Counted from the first letter of the stretch, positions 1 to 8,174 are shown. The stretch: 13,532 nt of DNA from Parvularculaceae bacterium (GCA_004213235.1 SHAI01000043.1:1-13532); one strand, 5' to 3'. Numbers and translations are program-made. The notes: generated from the letters alone by a model not told the origin.

Positions 1-788
1 TTAAACCAGTCTGGGCCGGTAATCTGCGTCGGTTCGCCAGCCAAAGCCAGCTGCCGCGCTTCAACCCGCATCTGTTCAACACGTGAGCTTGCACCGCCAT
101 AGGCAGCGGACTTGATTGCGTTTTTATCTTCCTCAGAAGCAAATGAAATCGCTTTTACAAAAAGTGCATTCTGAGCACCGCTCAGTGAAACGAAGTTTTC
201 GAAAATCTTTGGTTGAAACTTACCTGCGGAGAAACCATTAGCGCCCATGGCACGCTCTTGTCCCGCTTTTTCCTTTGCTGCGGATAAAGCAAACAATGCC
301 TGTGCACTTGAAACAACTTTTGGAGACGAAGCCGCTTTAAGTTGCAATTCAGAGAAAGAGGACAAGCCAGCGATTGATTGAGTATAGGCCCCGGCAGCAT
401 CGGCAACGGAAATACCCAGTACGTCGACTGAAGAACGTACCTGGTCAATCCTGCTAAGCGCCGATTGAGACGACGGACCCAGCGTCCGCTCCGTCTTTTG
501 CAACATCTCGAAGAATGCTGTACGCGCAGCATCCGTTTGCGAACGACGCGTACTCAATTCCGATGCAAACAAAACGCCCTTCGAACCGATGAAACCGGCA
601 GAGGCACCACGCTCGATCTGGAGTGTATGGATAAGATCGCCAGCGGCGTTAACCGCGTCGACGCCGCCAATGACTTCAATAGCATCGGCTCGTTCGGTTA
701 GTGATTCTGAAATGTCTGCCGTGTTCATGATCAGCAGAATCGCGAGTGGCGTTGCAGCGATGATGAGAAGACGATATAATAGACGCAT
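1..788 (-). CDS. NIT-domain methyl-accepting chemotaxis-like receptor, N-terminal part (truncated by window edge)
   Basis: The frame runs open from an ATG at 788-786 to base 1, giving 262 residues with no stop, so only the N-terminal part is present. It begins MRLLYRLLIIAATPLAILLIMN, a membrane segment at about residues 4-20. A long, helical, Ala/Ser-rich extracytoplasmic region follows, with the stretch HTLQIERGASAGFIGSKG at about 53-70, and the window ends at GPDWF. The QxERGxSAGF pattern and the late xxWF motif are typical of the nitrate/nitrite-sensing NIT domain, often found at the front of methyl-accepting chemotaxis proteins and some histidine kinases. The output domain (HAMP plus MCP signalling, or kinase) lies outside the window, so the receptor type is inferred. 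A purine-rich AAGGGG lies about 10 bases before the ATG. The gene is downstream of the porin on the same strand with an 85-bp gap, so read-through is possible. Confidence 0.8.
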   Translation of the reverse strand, partial: MRLLYRLLIIAATPLAILLIMNTADISESLTERADAIEVIGGVDAVNAAGDLIHTLQIERGASAGFIGSKGVLFASELSTRRSQTDAARTAFFEMLQKTERTLGPSSQSALSRIDQVRSSVDVLGISVADAAGAYTQSIAGLSSFSELQLKAASSPKVVSSAQALFALSAAKEKAGQERAMGANGFSAGKFQPKIFENFVSLSGAQNALFVKAISFASEEDKNAIKSAAYGGASSRVEQMRVEARQLALAGEPTQITGPDWF

Positions 789-873
789 GATCCGTAGACC
801 CCTTAGCACATTCGATTTCTAATTAGCCTACAGCAAAGAACGTAAAAAAATGCCTTCACCTGGGCGCTTGATT

Positions 874-2148
874 TTAGAGTTGATACCTCAGCGAAAACCA
901 CGTCTTGGTCACGCTGCGCGGGCCGTCTTCTCCGGCCATGTAAACAGCGCCGCGAAACTGTGCGGCGAGATGAGTGTTAATTTTTAGATTCACGATCAGG
1001 TCAAGTTCTGAGCCAAAATCACGATCATTCCTTACGCTGTCGAATCGGTGAGCGAAGAACTTAACGGCCGCCCCCTTGAACGGACCAACAGGCCCCGTTG
1101 ACCAGGACGCCATGCCGTAAATATCCTGGAGACCGTCAGCCGGCGTCGCCAGGAAGCGGTCCGCAAAACCCTGAAACTTGTGCAGAGTTGCAAGCGGGGT
1201 TGAGAAACCGACCGTACCGTCACCGCCAAGTCGCTCATAACCGGCTTTAAAGGCGATGCCTTTGCGCTTCAGGGTGATGTCACCGCCGACATAGTTAACG
1301 TCGAACTCGTTTGGATTGTCACCATGGTCGGTTTGGTTGGCAAATTCAACACGCGCGATGGCGGTAACATTCTCTGCAACATCGATCTTTTTCTTCGCCC
1401 GAGCACCGATTGTCCGGGTGGAAAGCGCAGGCGCGTTTTCAAAGTCTAGTGCAAAACCATAAACCGCAACATCACCGAAGGTTGGCGATTTCATCCGTAC
1501 TTCACCGATGTGGCTATTACTGCGGAAATTACCGGACGGATTATCATCACCAAAAATGCGGTGAACCCGGTCAACATAAGCATAGTCAACTTCGACGTTC
1601 TTCGCGGGTTTTACCCTTAGGCGAACCGCGTCATATGTCTGCTGGTTTTGGCGGAAGTCAACTGCACCAACAAATCGCTGGTCTGCAAAATTGATCCGTT
1701 GGCGGCCCACCGTCAGTTTGGCATTTTCCGATACAGTAATTGTCGCGCGTGCACGGTTCAGTTCGATCTCTTCAGGATCCGCAACAACTGGTCGGTTCGT
1801 AACGCCATTCGTCGTACTGTTGAAATTGTCGTTAAGATTGACGACCCCCTCGCCTTCCACGACAAGCTCAAGGACGCTGTTCGGTTTGGCAAGCACCCCA
1901 AACCGACCGCGCAATGTGTGGGCCCGGGCTGGATTGTCGAAATTGTCATCATCGACAAGCTCAGTTCGATAGCGCAGGTCGATTATCGGCTTAAGCTTTT
2001 CGCAAGGCGCGATTGCAGCGGTCGCGCAATCTTCCTGTTTGGCGGCATGCGCACTTAATGGCGCGACGGCCCCAACAGCGGTTGCCAAGAGCAAACGGTG
2101 ACGTAACGCACTGTTTACCTTTGTTGATTTTTCTTTTACCTTAAACAT
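874..2148 (-). CDS. Outer-membrane porin of the alginate-export family
   Basis: The 424-residue product starts with a basic n-region and a hydrophobic signal sequence (about residues 18-35) ending in SAHA before AKQED, so export by Sec and cleavage near residue 35 are likely. The mature part has alternating beta-strand character and ends in an aromatic strand (WFSLRYQL), as expected for an outer-membrane barrel. The stretch from VGRQRINFADQRFVG through QTYDAVRLRV (about 147-178) is typical of the alginate-export-domain porins related to AlgE. Members are often called alginate export proteins, but many are general or unknown-substrate porins; no alginate genes are nearby, so the substrate is open. 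Two cysteines (C41, C49) near the mature N-terminus could form a disulfide. The start at 2148 is preferred over an ATG 12 codons upstream because GAG lies about 7 bases before it and the signal peptide has normal length. It is divergent from the hydrolase gene. Confidence 0.85.
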   Translation of the reverse strand: MFKVKEKSTKVNSALRHRLLLATAVGAVAPLSAHAAKQEDCATAAIAPCEKLKPIIDLRYRTELVDDDNFDNPARAHTLRGRFGVLAKPNSVLELVVEGEGVVNLNDNFNSTTNGVTNRPVVADPEEIELNRARATITVSENAKLTVGRQRINFADQRFVGAVDFRQNQQTYDAVRLRVKPAKNVEVDYAYVDRVHRIFGDDNPSGNFRSNSHIGEVRMKSPTFGDVAVYGFALDFENAPALSTRTIGARAKKKIDVAENVTAIARVEFANQTDHGDNPNEFDVNYVGGDITLKRKGIAFKAGYERLGGDGTVGFSTPLATLHKFQGFADRFLATPADGLQDIYGMASWSTGPVGPFKGAAVKFFAHRFDSVRNDRDFGSELDLIVNLKINTHLAAQFRGAVYMAGEDGPRSVTKTWFSLRYQL

Positions 2149-2438
2149 ATTTGTTCTCGTAGGTTTCTGGATTTCCAAATACACTACGAGAAATAGCTAA
2201 ATTCGACGTAAACGCGGGATTAGAAAAATTTTCGCCTTATTTGGCATTCAATTTAGATGTAACGGATCCGAACCAATCGGCACGAATCCATTGCTTATTC
2301 GTCAAATTCGAGGCAATAGAACTTTTAAATTGCTCTTGTTTCAGCCATAAATGACAATTGGCATAAAAAAAATTCTCAAAATTTTTTTTGGTTTACGAAG
2401 ACAGTGTAGATAACATCATTAATGAAAAGGGTAAAAAT
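2149..2438. promoter_or_regulatory. AT-rich divergent promoter region between porin and hydrolase genes
   Basis: This 290-bp stretch separates two divergently read genes, so it must hold both promoters. It is much richer in A and T than the flanking genes. Its most obvious structure is an A/T inverted repeat: eight As plus TT at 2365-2374, a five-base spacer, and AA plus eight Ts at 2380-2389. I could not pick out a convincing -35/-10 pair for either direction. The plus-strand hydrolase has an AAAGGG ribosome-binding site at its right end. Confidence 0.45.
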
Positions 2439-3515
2439 ATGATAAAGAAGGCTTTTTTCATTGTTATAGGCGTAGTTTTACTTATTTGGGGCATTGCCGT
2501 TAGCAAACCCATGTCAGTCTACACCCCGCACGATCCAGGCGGGCCGTTTAAAGCACTTGCCGGCAAGTATTTGACAGAAAATCTGCCTTCCATGCCTGAA
2601 AACTGGGTCTATCATAAGCATGTCACCGATGACGGGGTGGTATTGCGGTGGGGCATGAGCACACCGGCATCAGAGCCAAAAGCGACTATTTTCTTTATTC
2701 CGGGCTACACTGACACCTTAGAATTACACGCTGGAACATTTCAACAACTCACCAATCGCGGGTATAAAGTCATCGCCATGGACTTGCGCGGGCAAGGCCT
2801 GTCGCAACGTATGCTAAAAAACCCAGAGAAAATCTGGATTGATAGTTTTGATACATATAAAAAAGATATTGCCGGCCTTATATCCAGCCTTGATGACGAA
2901 ATTGACGGTAAGCTGATTATCGCTGGTAACTCTCTTGGTGGGTTGTCTGCCACCTATATGCTGGACGATCGAACCTTGCCAATCGACGCCGCATTTCTTT
3001 TGGTTCCGGCGCTGCGCGTTATCTCTGACGGGGTAAACCCCGAAGACGTTGTGCGCCAAACCGGGCTGTTTCGCGCCCTTGGCTTCGGTGAGAGATACAC
3101 GCCGGGCGGGACAGACTGGCGGCCAATCACGGTGGACTTCACCGAAGCAAATTATTGTGGCTCCAATCGGATGGATAAAGCGCATCTTAAAGATGCATTT
3201 TATTCATTGAACCCGGAATATCGCGTAGGTGCCATGTCGATCGGTATGGTGAACGAAGTATTTAAGGCGGGTGCCAAGACGCGAAGCCCGGCATTTTTAG
3301 ACAATATAAACGTGCCGATTTTGATGGTGACGGGCGACAGGGATCTGGTCGTTGATAGCGCTGCAGCAAACGAGGTCTGCGGACAAATCGAGGACTGCAC
3401 TCTCGTTCGCTTTGCGAAGGCTGGTCATTGCATCAATCATGAACTGGATGAGATTGTCACGGAAATGTTCGATCGGCTCGATGACTTTGTCATCCAACTG
3501 AATGCGGCGTCTTGA
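2439..3515 (+). CDS. Membrane-anchored alpha/beta hydrolase (lysophospholipase / monoacylglycerol-lipase type)
   Basis: The 358-residue protein opens with MIKK and a hydrophobic stretch (about 5-21), a signal anchor or uncleaved signal, so the enzyme probably faces the periplasm. The alpha/beta hydrolase fold follows: an oxyanion-loop IPGYTD at 87-92, DLRGQGLS at 115-122 as in the serine aminopeptidase/lysophospholipase (Hydrolase_4) group, the nucleophile elbow GNSLGG with Ser165, the acid in GDRDLVVD (Asp302 best fits) and the catalytic base in KAGHCINHE (His330). The complete triad argues for an active esterase or lipase; the substrate is not evident. Cysteines 314 and 320 are close enough for a disulfide. 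The longest frame starts at a TTG (2388) with no ribosome site; the ATG at 2439 has AAAGGG upstream and gives a proper membrane segment at once. It stands alone on the plus strand, divergent from the porin. Confidence 0.85.
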   Translation: MIKKAFFIVIGVVLLIWGIAVSKPMSVYTPHDPGGPFKALAGKYLTENLPSMPENWVYHKHVTDDGVVLRWGMSTPASEPKATIFFIPGYTDTLELHAGTFQQLTNRGYKVIAMDLRGQGLSQRMLKNPEKIWIDSFDTYKKDIAGLISSLDDEIDGKLIIAGNSLGGLSATYMLDDRTLPIDAAFLLVPALRVISDGVNPEDVVRQTGLFRALGFGERYTPGGTDWRPITVDFTEANYCGSNRMDKAHLKDAFYSLNPEYRVGAMSIGMVNEVFKAGAKTRSPAFLDNINVPILMVTGDRDLVVDSAAANEVCGQIEDCTLVRFAKAGHCINHELDEIVTEMFDRLDDFVIQLNAAS

Positions 3516-3781
3516 TTGAGCTATCAATAACCACCCCAAACAGGCGCTGAAAAAAACTTATCGATCAGCTCCTTGCCGCGCGCTACCTGGCGTTGACGGG
3601 GTTTTCTTCGATTTCTTTCGACCCTTCGCAAGGCTGGTCTAATCTCTTCTTGTCGCGCGCAGTACCTGGTGAGCCGGGCTCGCCCTCCACCCCACACCGG
3701 CTGACACGGCCGCGCGCGACGCCTTTCCCTCGTCGCGGCTAGCGCCACAACGAAGAGAAACAGAGAAGAGAGACATTGCCG
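3516..3781. repeat. GC-rich intergenic stretch with several direct and inverted repeats
   Basis: No convincing gene is present between the converging hydrolase and acyl-CoA ligase genes. The DNA contains two near-identical 15-mers, CCACCCCAAACAGGC at 3531-3545 and CCACCCCACACCGGC at 3687-3701 (13 of 15 match). GCGCGC followed by TACCTGG occurs at 3578-3590 and again, with two extra bases, at 3655-3669. GTCGCGCGC (3652-3660) is inverted at 3712-3720, and TCTCTTCT (3643-3650) is inverted at 3764-3771. Inside lies the short hairpin GGTGAGC/GCTCGCC at 3668-3684. The nested arms could fold into one long RNA structure on either strand. A dispersed intergenic repeat, a structured 3' UTR or an RNA gene are all possible; I cannot choose from one copy. 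Confidence 0.45.
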
Positions 3782-5326
3782 TCACCGCTTTCTAAGTTCC
3801 GTTTTAAGAATTTTGCCCGATGGATTTCGCGGCAGGAAATCCATGAATTCAATATGCCGCGGCAATTTAAATCCGGCCACAAGCGGCTTCAAATGTGCGA
3901 GCAGATCTTCCGCACTCACTTTGTGACCAGCCCGGCACGCAACGAATGCTTTGGGAAGCTCTCCCCATTTCGGATCAGGCATACCGATAATCGCGCATTC
4001 CAGAACAGCCGGGTGCGAGGCCAGAGCATTTTCAATTTCAGCAGGATAGATATTTTCACCACCGGAAATGATCATATCCTTGATCCGGTCGACAATATAA
4101 AGAAATCCGTTCCCGTCCATTTTCCCCGCGTCACCAGACCAATACCACCCCTCGCGGACTGCAGAGGAAGTTGCATCAGGCTTGTTCCAATAGCCTTGCA
4201 TAACCCAATCTGCCTTCACGATAATCTCGCCAGTTTCCCCGACCGGCACGTCAGCACCTGTTTCAGGGTCAACAACTTTTACGACACTATCTGGCAAAGA
4301 CTTTCCGGCCGATACGCGCTGCGGTTTGCCTGCAGCATGATCCTCATGCTGAAGTACGGTGACACCCCCTGTCGTTTCCGTCATGCCATAAAACTGCGTG
4401 AAACGCGCTTTGGGCATCGCCCTCATCGCCGCATCCAGGAGCGGTTCAGGCATTGGTGCCGCGCCATAAGAAATGCTTGCAAACTTCTCAAGGGACATAT
4501 TCGCGGCTTTCGCCCCTTCAAGGATCATCATCACCATTGCGGGAACAAGAAATGCGTTCAGCGTCACATCACCTTGCGCCGTTTTGATAATCTCCAAAGG
4601 ATCAAACTGGCGATGTTGAATAACCGGCATGGAACGCGCCCACCCCATCACCCCGAAATTCACACCAGCAATGTGGAAATGAGGCAAGGCATGCAAGACA
4701 TGTTCACAATCCGATTGCGGATTAATTATATCCGCCTTCAACCCCGCCTCGCCAACAGCATGATAGGCACGGTTGGTCAGAACCACCCCCTTGGGCAGGC
4801 CAGTGGTACCGCTGGTATACAATTGTACAACCGGATCAGACGGCCCCGGCACGTGGTCTGGCTTGACCGCATCATGGCGATCGATGAAATTATCGAAACA
4901 TGCGTCGCCGCCGTCCTCAAGGATCATGGTTTGCGGTGCCTCATATCCGTCGACTTCTTTCAATGGGTCGAGAAACATCTTTTCGGCAACAAACAATTTC
5001 GATTGAGCGTCTTTCAAAATCCCGGCGACCTCAGCGGGCGCGAGGCGCCAGTTGATCGGGGTCAACACAACACCCATTTTCGCCGCCCCGAACAGGGCAT
5101 GCCAGAAGGTCGCAACGTTCCGCGCCAGCCACGCCACACGATCACCGGGTTTCAACCCAAGCGCCAGAAACGCCATAGCCGCCCGGTTGGAGCGTTCTTC
5201 CATTTCCGCATAGGTCCATGTGCGCCCCTCGAAGATCAACGCCGGATCATCCGGGGTGTGCTGCGATTGTTCTTCAAACACACCGGCAAGCGTACCAGGA
5301 TTAAAAATGCGGCGATTGGCACCCAT
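3782..5326 (-). CDS. AMP-forming acyl-CoA ligase (long-chain fatty-acid-CoA ligase family)
   Basis: The 514-residue product has the full set of ANL-superfamily motifs: the ATP-binding loop LYTSGTTGLPKG at 169-180, the adenine/AMP motif QFYGMTET at 311-318, WSGDAG at 396-401, the hinge DRIKD at 413-417, SGGENIYPAEIE at 421-432, and the C-terminal catalytic lysine in PSGKILK (Lys505). It should activate a carboxylic acid with ATP to an acyl-adenylate and transfer it to CoA in the cytoplasm; the chain length or aromatic nature of the acid cannot be read from the motifs. The frame remains open upstream to 5878, but the ATG at 5326 has GGAG about 9 bases before it and matches the usual family N-terminus; the extra upstream frame is antisense to the neighbouring gene. 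It is divergent from the M14-family gene and converges on the hydrolase gene. Confidence 0.9.
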   Translation of the reverse strand: MGANRRIFNPGTLAGVFEEQSQHTPDDPALIFEGRTWTYAEMEERSNRAAMAFLALGLKPGDRVAWLARNVATFWHALFGAAKMGVVLTPINWRLAPAEVAGILKDAQSKLFVAEKMFLDPLKEVDGYEAPQTMILEDGGDACFDNFIDRHDAVKPDHVPGPSDPVVQLYTSGTTGLPKGVVLTNRAYHAVGEAGLKADIINPQSDCEHVLHALPHFHIAGVNFGVMGWARSMPVIQHRQFDPLEIIKTAQGDVTLNAFLVPAMVMMILEGAKAANMSLEKFASISYGAAPMPEPLLDAAMRAMPKARFTQFYGMTETTGGVTVLQHEDHAAGKPQRVSAGKSLPDSVVKVVDPETGADVPVGETGEIIVKADWVMQGYWNKPDATSSAVREGWYWSGDAGKMDGNGFLYIVDRIKDMIISGGENIYPAEIENALASHPAVLECAIIGMPDPKWGELPKAFVACRAGHKVSAEDLLAHLKPLVAGFKLPRHIEFMDFLPRNPSGKILKTELRKR

Positions 5327-5540
5327 GATATAGTCTCCAAGTTTTTCGCATGCTGGCTTTTCTCGGCTAACAGAACAGCATGTCGTTTTCCGCTTTGGTG
5401 AGAATATGCCGGTTTTACCACGCAACGCCAAGATATTTAACTGACGGCTGCCCTTCTGCCAGTTCGGGCTTGCACCAACATGCCATTGTTGCATATCCAT
5501 ATGCAGCCGACCCCCACACAGTTTAGCAGAAGGTGTACCA
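5327..5540. promoter_or_regulatory. Divergent promoter region with a 16-bp palindrome
   Basis: This 214-bp gap separates the acyl-CoA ligase gene (minus) from the M14-family gene (plus). It contains TGCATATCCATATGCA at 5490-5505, two perfect 7-bp arms around CC, ending 35 bp before the plus-strand start codon; this is the size and symmetry of a dimeric repressor site. A second inverted pair, CATGCTG at 5349-5355 and CAGCATG at 5376-5382, lies in the probable leader of the ligase gene. No regulator gene is next to it, so the binding protein is unknown and the operator role is inferred from symmetry only. Confidence 0.4.
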
Positions 5541-6626
5541 ATGCTAACCCGTGACGCTGAAGGGATGAGAATGAAACTGGACCGCGTTGACCATCTTTCT
5601 ACGGAACTTATAGGGCTTGATCCGCGGGATATCCGGCATGTATTTCCGCACCCGACACTTGTTTCCATAAAGGGACGCAACCAGCAACCTTTATTCATTT
5701 CCGCACTCTTGCATGGCAATGAACTCACGAGTTTCCGGATACTGCAACGCCTTGCGGCGCGGTATAAAAACAAGGCACCGGCCCGCAGCTTACTTATATT
5801 TATTGGCAATGTTGACGCTGCTGCCGAGGGCGTGCGCCATTTACCGCACCAGCCGGATTTCAACCGTATCTGGGCCAAGGGCGAGAGTGCTTATCACGCG
5901 CTTACTGCTGACATTACAGCAATTGCCCGCGAAGCTGCGCCTTTCGCATCCATTGATATCCATAACAACACTGGCGCAAATCCGATTTATGGCTGCGTGA
6001 ATGCGCTACGCCCGGCAGACCTTCAGCTCGCGGCCAGCTTCGCACCATTGGGCGTCTTCTACCTCAACCCGCCGACGACCCAGTCCATCGCTTTTTCGCA
6101 CTTCTGCCCAGCAATCACTATTGAATGCGGAAAAGGTGACGATCCAATCGGGCTTGAAGCGGCTGATCGCCTGATCGAAAACACAATAGCCTTAGAGCGG
6201 TTCAGCGATACCCCGCTTCCAGATGATGCCCTCACGCTTTATAAAACTGTCGGGCGGATGGTCGTTGATCCGGCGTGCAGTTTCTCTTTTGGTGCAGGCG
6301 GTACAGATGGCGCAGACGGCGCCGCGGGCGGCGCAGACAGCGCGGGCGGCGCAGACGTGCAATTCCGCCCCGATTTAGATAAATTAAATTTTGTCGATTT
6401 GGATGAAAACACGGCCCTGGCGCGGTGTCGACCCGAAAAACGTCCAATTCATGTGCTAGATGAACACGGCACGGACATCACTACAGAATTTATTCATTAT
6501 ACTGATGGAAATGCACATCTTACCACAAAGGCGACGCCGTCGATGATCAGCCACGATCCGGACATCATCCGCCAGGACTGTCTGGGATATCTGATGCGCC
6601 CCCTAAACCTGGACTTGCCAAAATAG
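5541..6626 (+). CDS. M14-family zinc carboxypeptidase / succinylglutamate desuccinylase-aspartoacylase-like protein
   Basis: The 361-residue protein carries the signature of the M14 zinc hydrolases that include AstE/aspartoacylase. ALLHGNELTS has the zinc ligands His58 and Glu61, PDFNRIW (105-111) holds the substrate-binding Asn-Arg pair, DIHNNTG has the third zinc ligand His141, and TIECGKG supplies the probable catalytic Glu195. Such enzymes remove an acyl or amino-acid group from small amides; the exact substrate is unknown. No signal peptide is seen, so it is probably cytoplasmic. Residues 251-272 are a Gly/Ala/Asp-only run made from three copies of GGCGCAGAC, probably a surface-loop insertion. 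The ATG at 5541 has AGAAGG 8 bases upstream; the in-frame ATG at 5571 also has a GAAGG, so the protein may be 10 residues shorter. It is divergent from the acyl-CoA ligase and converges on guaB. Confidence 0.82.
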   Translation: MLTRDAEGMRMKLDRVDHLSTELIGLDPRDIRHVFPHPTLVSIKGRNQQPLFISALLHGNELTSFRILQRLAARYKNKAPARSLLIFIGNVDAAAEGVRHLPHQPDFNRIWAKGESAYHALTADITAIAREAAPFASIDIHNNTGANPIYGCVNALRPADLQLAASFAPLGVFYLNPPTTQSIAFSHFCPAITIECGKGDDPIGLEAADRLIENTIALERFSDTPLPDDALTLYKTVGRMVVDPACSFSFGAGGTDGADGAAGGADSAGGADVQFRPDLDKLNFVDLDENTALARCRPEKRPIHVLDEHGTDITTEFIHYTDGNAHLTTKATPSMISHDPDIIRQDCLGYLMRPLNLDLPK

Positions 6627-6639
6627 TATCAACTATTTT
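6620..6639. terminator. Possible weak two-way terminator hairpin between the M14 gene and guaB
   Basis: AAAATAG at 6620-6626 (its last three bases are the stop codon of the M14-family gene) is perfectly inverted as CTATTTT at 6633-6639 around a six-base loop. The hairpin would serve both converging transcripts and lies about 60 bp past the guaB stop. The stem is mostly A/T and there is no separate T run outside it, so efficiency is doubtful. Confidence 0.3.
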
Positions 6640-6698
6640 CCAAAGACAATAATTCCATCCGTCTATCAATATTATACTCTCGGCACCAACTTATGGCC

Positions 6699-8174
6699 TT
6701 AAACCGGCGCTGGATAGTTGGGGGCCTCACGCGTGATATGAACGTCATGGACATGACTTTCGCGCAAACCCGCCCCTGTGATCCTGACGAAGCGCGCCTT
6801 CGACTGCATTTCGTCGATTGAAGCAGCACCAACATACCCCATTGAGGCACGCACCCCGCCAACCAGTTGATGCAGGATCGGCGCTGAGGGCCCTTTATAA
6901 GGGGTCTGCCCCTCAATACCTTCAGGAACGAGCTTCATTTGCTCTTTAACATCCGCCTGGAAATAACGATCTGCCGACCCGCGCGCCATTGCGCCGATTG
7001 ATCCCATGCCCCGATAAGATTTATACGGACGGCCTTTATACATAAAGACTTCGCCGGGTGCCTCTTCGGTGCCTGCCAACAAAGAGCCAACCATAACGGT
7101 ATCCGCGCCGGCCGCGATCGCCTTCGCGATGTCACCGGAAAACTTCACGCCGCCATCTGCAATGATTGGCGCGCCGCCATCACGGCCCGCCCGCGCGCAA
7201 TCCATGACCGCGGTTAATTGCGGCACGCCAACACCAGCAACAATCCGCGTTGTGCAGATTGATCCCGGCCCAATACCGACCTTGACCGCATCTGCGCCAG
7301 CGTCAATCAGGGCGCGGGCACCGTCATAGGTAGCAACATTACCAGCAATCACCTGGGTGGTATTTGATTCTTTTTTAATTCGCGCGACCTGTTCGATGAC
7401 CTTGGACGAATGTCCGTGTGCGGTATCAATCACCACCACATCAACGCCCGCATCAACAAGCGCCCCGGCGCGATCAAACCCGTCATTACCGACGGTTGAT
7501 GCCGCTGCAACGCGCAAACGCCCTTGCGGGTCTTTTGTTGCCATCGGAAATTTTTGTGCCTTTTCAATGTCTTTGACCGTAATCAATCCGATGCAACGGT
7601 TATTTTCATCTACCACGATGAGACGCTCAATCCGATGGCGATGGAGTAAACTCGTTACCTCCTCCCGGCTGGCACCGGGAGATACTGTCACCAGGTTCTC
7701 GCGCGTCATCAAGGACGAAACCGGCTGGCTCTGGTCACTGGCAAAGCGCATGTCCCGATTGGTCAATATGCCAACCAGTTTACCGACGCCATTTTCATCG
7801 GGACTTTCAACAACGGGAAAGCCTGAAATCTTGCGCTCGTTCATGATGGCAAACGCCTGCTCTAGCGTTGCCTCAGGCGTCAGCGTGAGCGGATTAACAA
7901 CCATCCCGCTTTCGAAACGCTTCACACGCCGGACATGTTCGACCTGAACATTCACATCCAGATTTCGGTGCAAGACACCGATACCGCCCGCCTGAGCCAT
8001 GGCGATCGCCATTTCAGCTTCGGTCACCGTATCCATCGCCGATGACATGATGGGGATGTTTAAGGTGACTTCGCGGGTGAGCCGCGCCTTTGTGCAAACT
8101 TCAGATGGCAAAACACTGGACGGGCCGGGCTCCAGCAATACATCATCAAATGTCAGTGCCTCGCGAATGTCCAT
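6699..8174 (-). CDS. guaB: Inosine-5'-monophosphate dehydrogenase
   Basis: The enzyme oxidises IMP to XMP with NAD+, the committed step of GMP synthesis in the cytoplasm. The 491-residue product is close to the usual bacterial length. It begins MDIREALTFDDVLLEPGPS, typical of the family. A (beta/alpha)8 barrel is interrupted by two CBS repeats (about 94-205). The active-site loop GPGSICTTR holds catalytic Cys307, IIADGGVKFSGD (337-348) binds the phosphate of IMP, YRGMGSIGAM (387-396) follows, and the flap has DRYF at 402-405 with the conserved Arg-Tyr pair. A longer TTG start five codons upstream is rejected because it would lie within the GAGGAG ribosome site that precedes this ATG by 7 bases. 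It is the last gene of the ppx-rlmE-phosphatase-guaB set, 29 bp after the phosphatase gene. CBS domains often bind adenine or guanine nucleotides, so allosteric control is possible. Confidence 0.97.
   Translation of the reverse strand: MDIREALTFDDVLLEPGPSSVLPSEVCTKARLTREVTLNIPIMSSAMDTVTEAEMAIAMAQAGGIGVLHRNLDVNVQVEHVRRVKRFESGMVVNPLTLTPEATLEQAFAIMNERKISGFPVVESPDENGVGKLVGILTNRDMRFASDQSQPVSSLMTRENLVTVSPGASREEVTSLLHRHRIERLIVVDENNRCIGLITVKDIEKAQKFPMATKDPQGRLRVAAASTVGNDGFDRAGALVDAGVDVVVIDTAHGHSSKVIEQVARIKKESNTTQVIAGNVATYDGARALIDAGADAVKVGIGPGSICTTRIVAGVGVPQLTAVMDCARAGRDGGAPIIADGGVKFSGDIAKAIAAGADTVMVGSLLAGTEEAPGEVFMYKGRPYKSYRGMGSIGAMARGSADRYFQADVKEQMKLVPEGIEGQTPYKGPSAPILHQLVGGVRASMGYVGAASIDEMQSKARFVRITGAGLRESHVHDVHITREAPNYPAPV

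Noticed and set aside
182..532. 116-codon minus-strand frame in the left end
   Set aside because: It lies in another frame of the NIT-domain receptor, whose own frame is open through the whole region and matches a known domain.
848..873. Terminator for the porin gene
   Set aside because: On the minus strand there is a seven-T run, but the stem before it is only about three base pairs.
3511..3530. TTGAT/ATCAA hairpin at the stop of the hydrolase gene as a terminator
   Set aside because: Five A/T-rich pairs with no T run after it; too weak to call.
3524..3748. 74-codon minus-strand frame in the repeat-rich gap
   Set aside because: Arg-rich, no ribosome site, no domain; the apparent repeated PVWGG peptide comes from the DNA repeats.
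3776..5401. Long plus-strand frame (541 codons) opposite the acyl-CoA ligase
   Set aside because: It is the antisense shadow of a gene with a full set of ligase motifs; its peptide is rich in His/Arg with no domain.
5327..5878. N-terminal extension of the acyl-CoA ligase frame to 698 residues
   Set aside because: The extra part is antisense to the M14-family gene, lacks family likeness, and the ATG at 5326 has a good ribosome site.
7357..7947. 196-codon plus-strand frame opposite guaB
   Set aside because: Antisense shadow of a complete, highly conserved IMP dehydrogenase.
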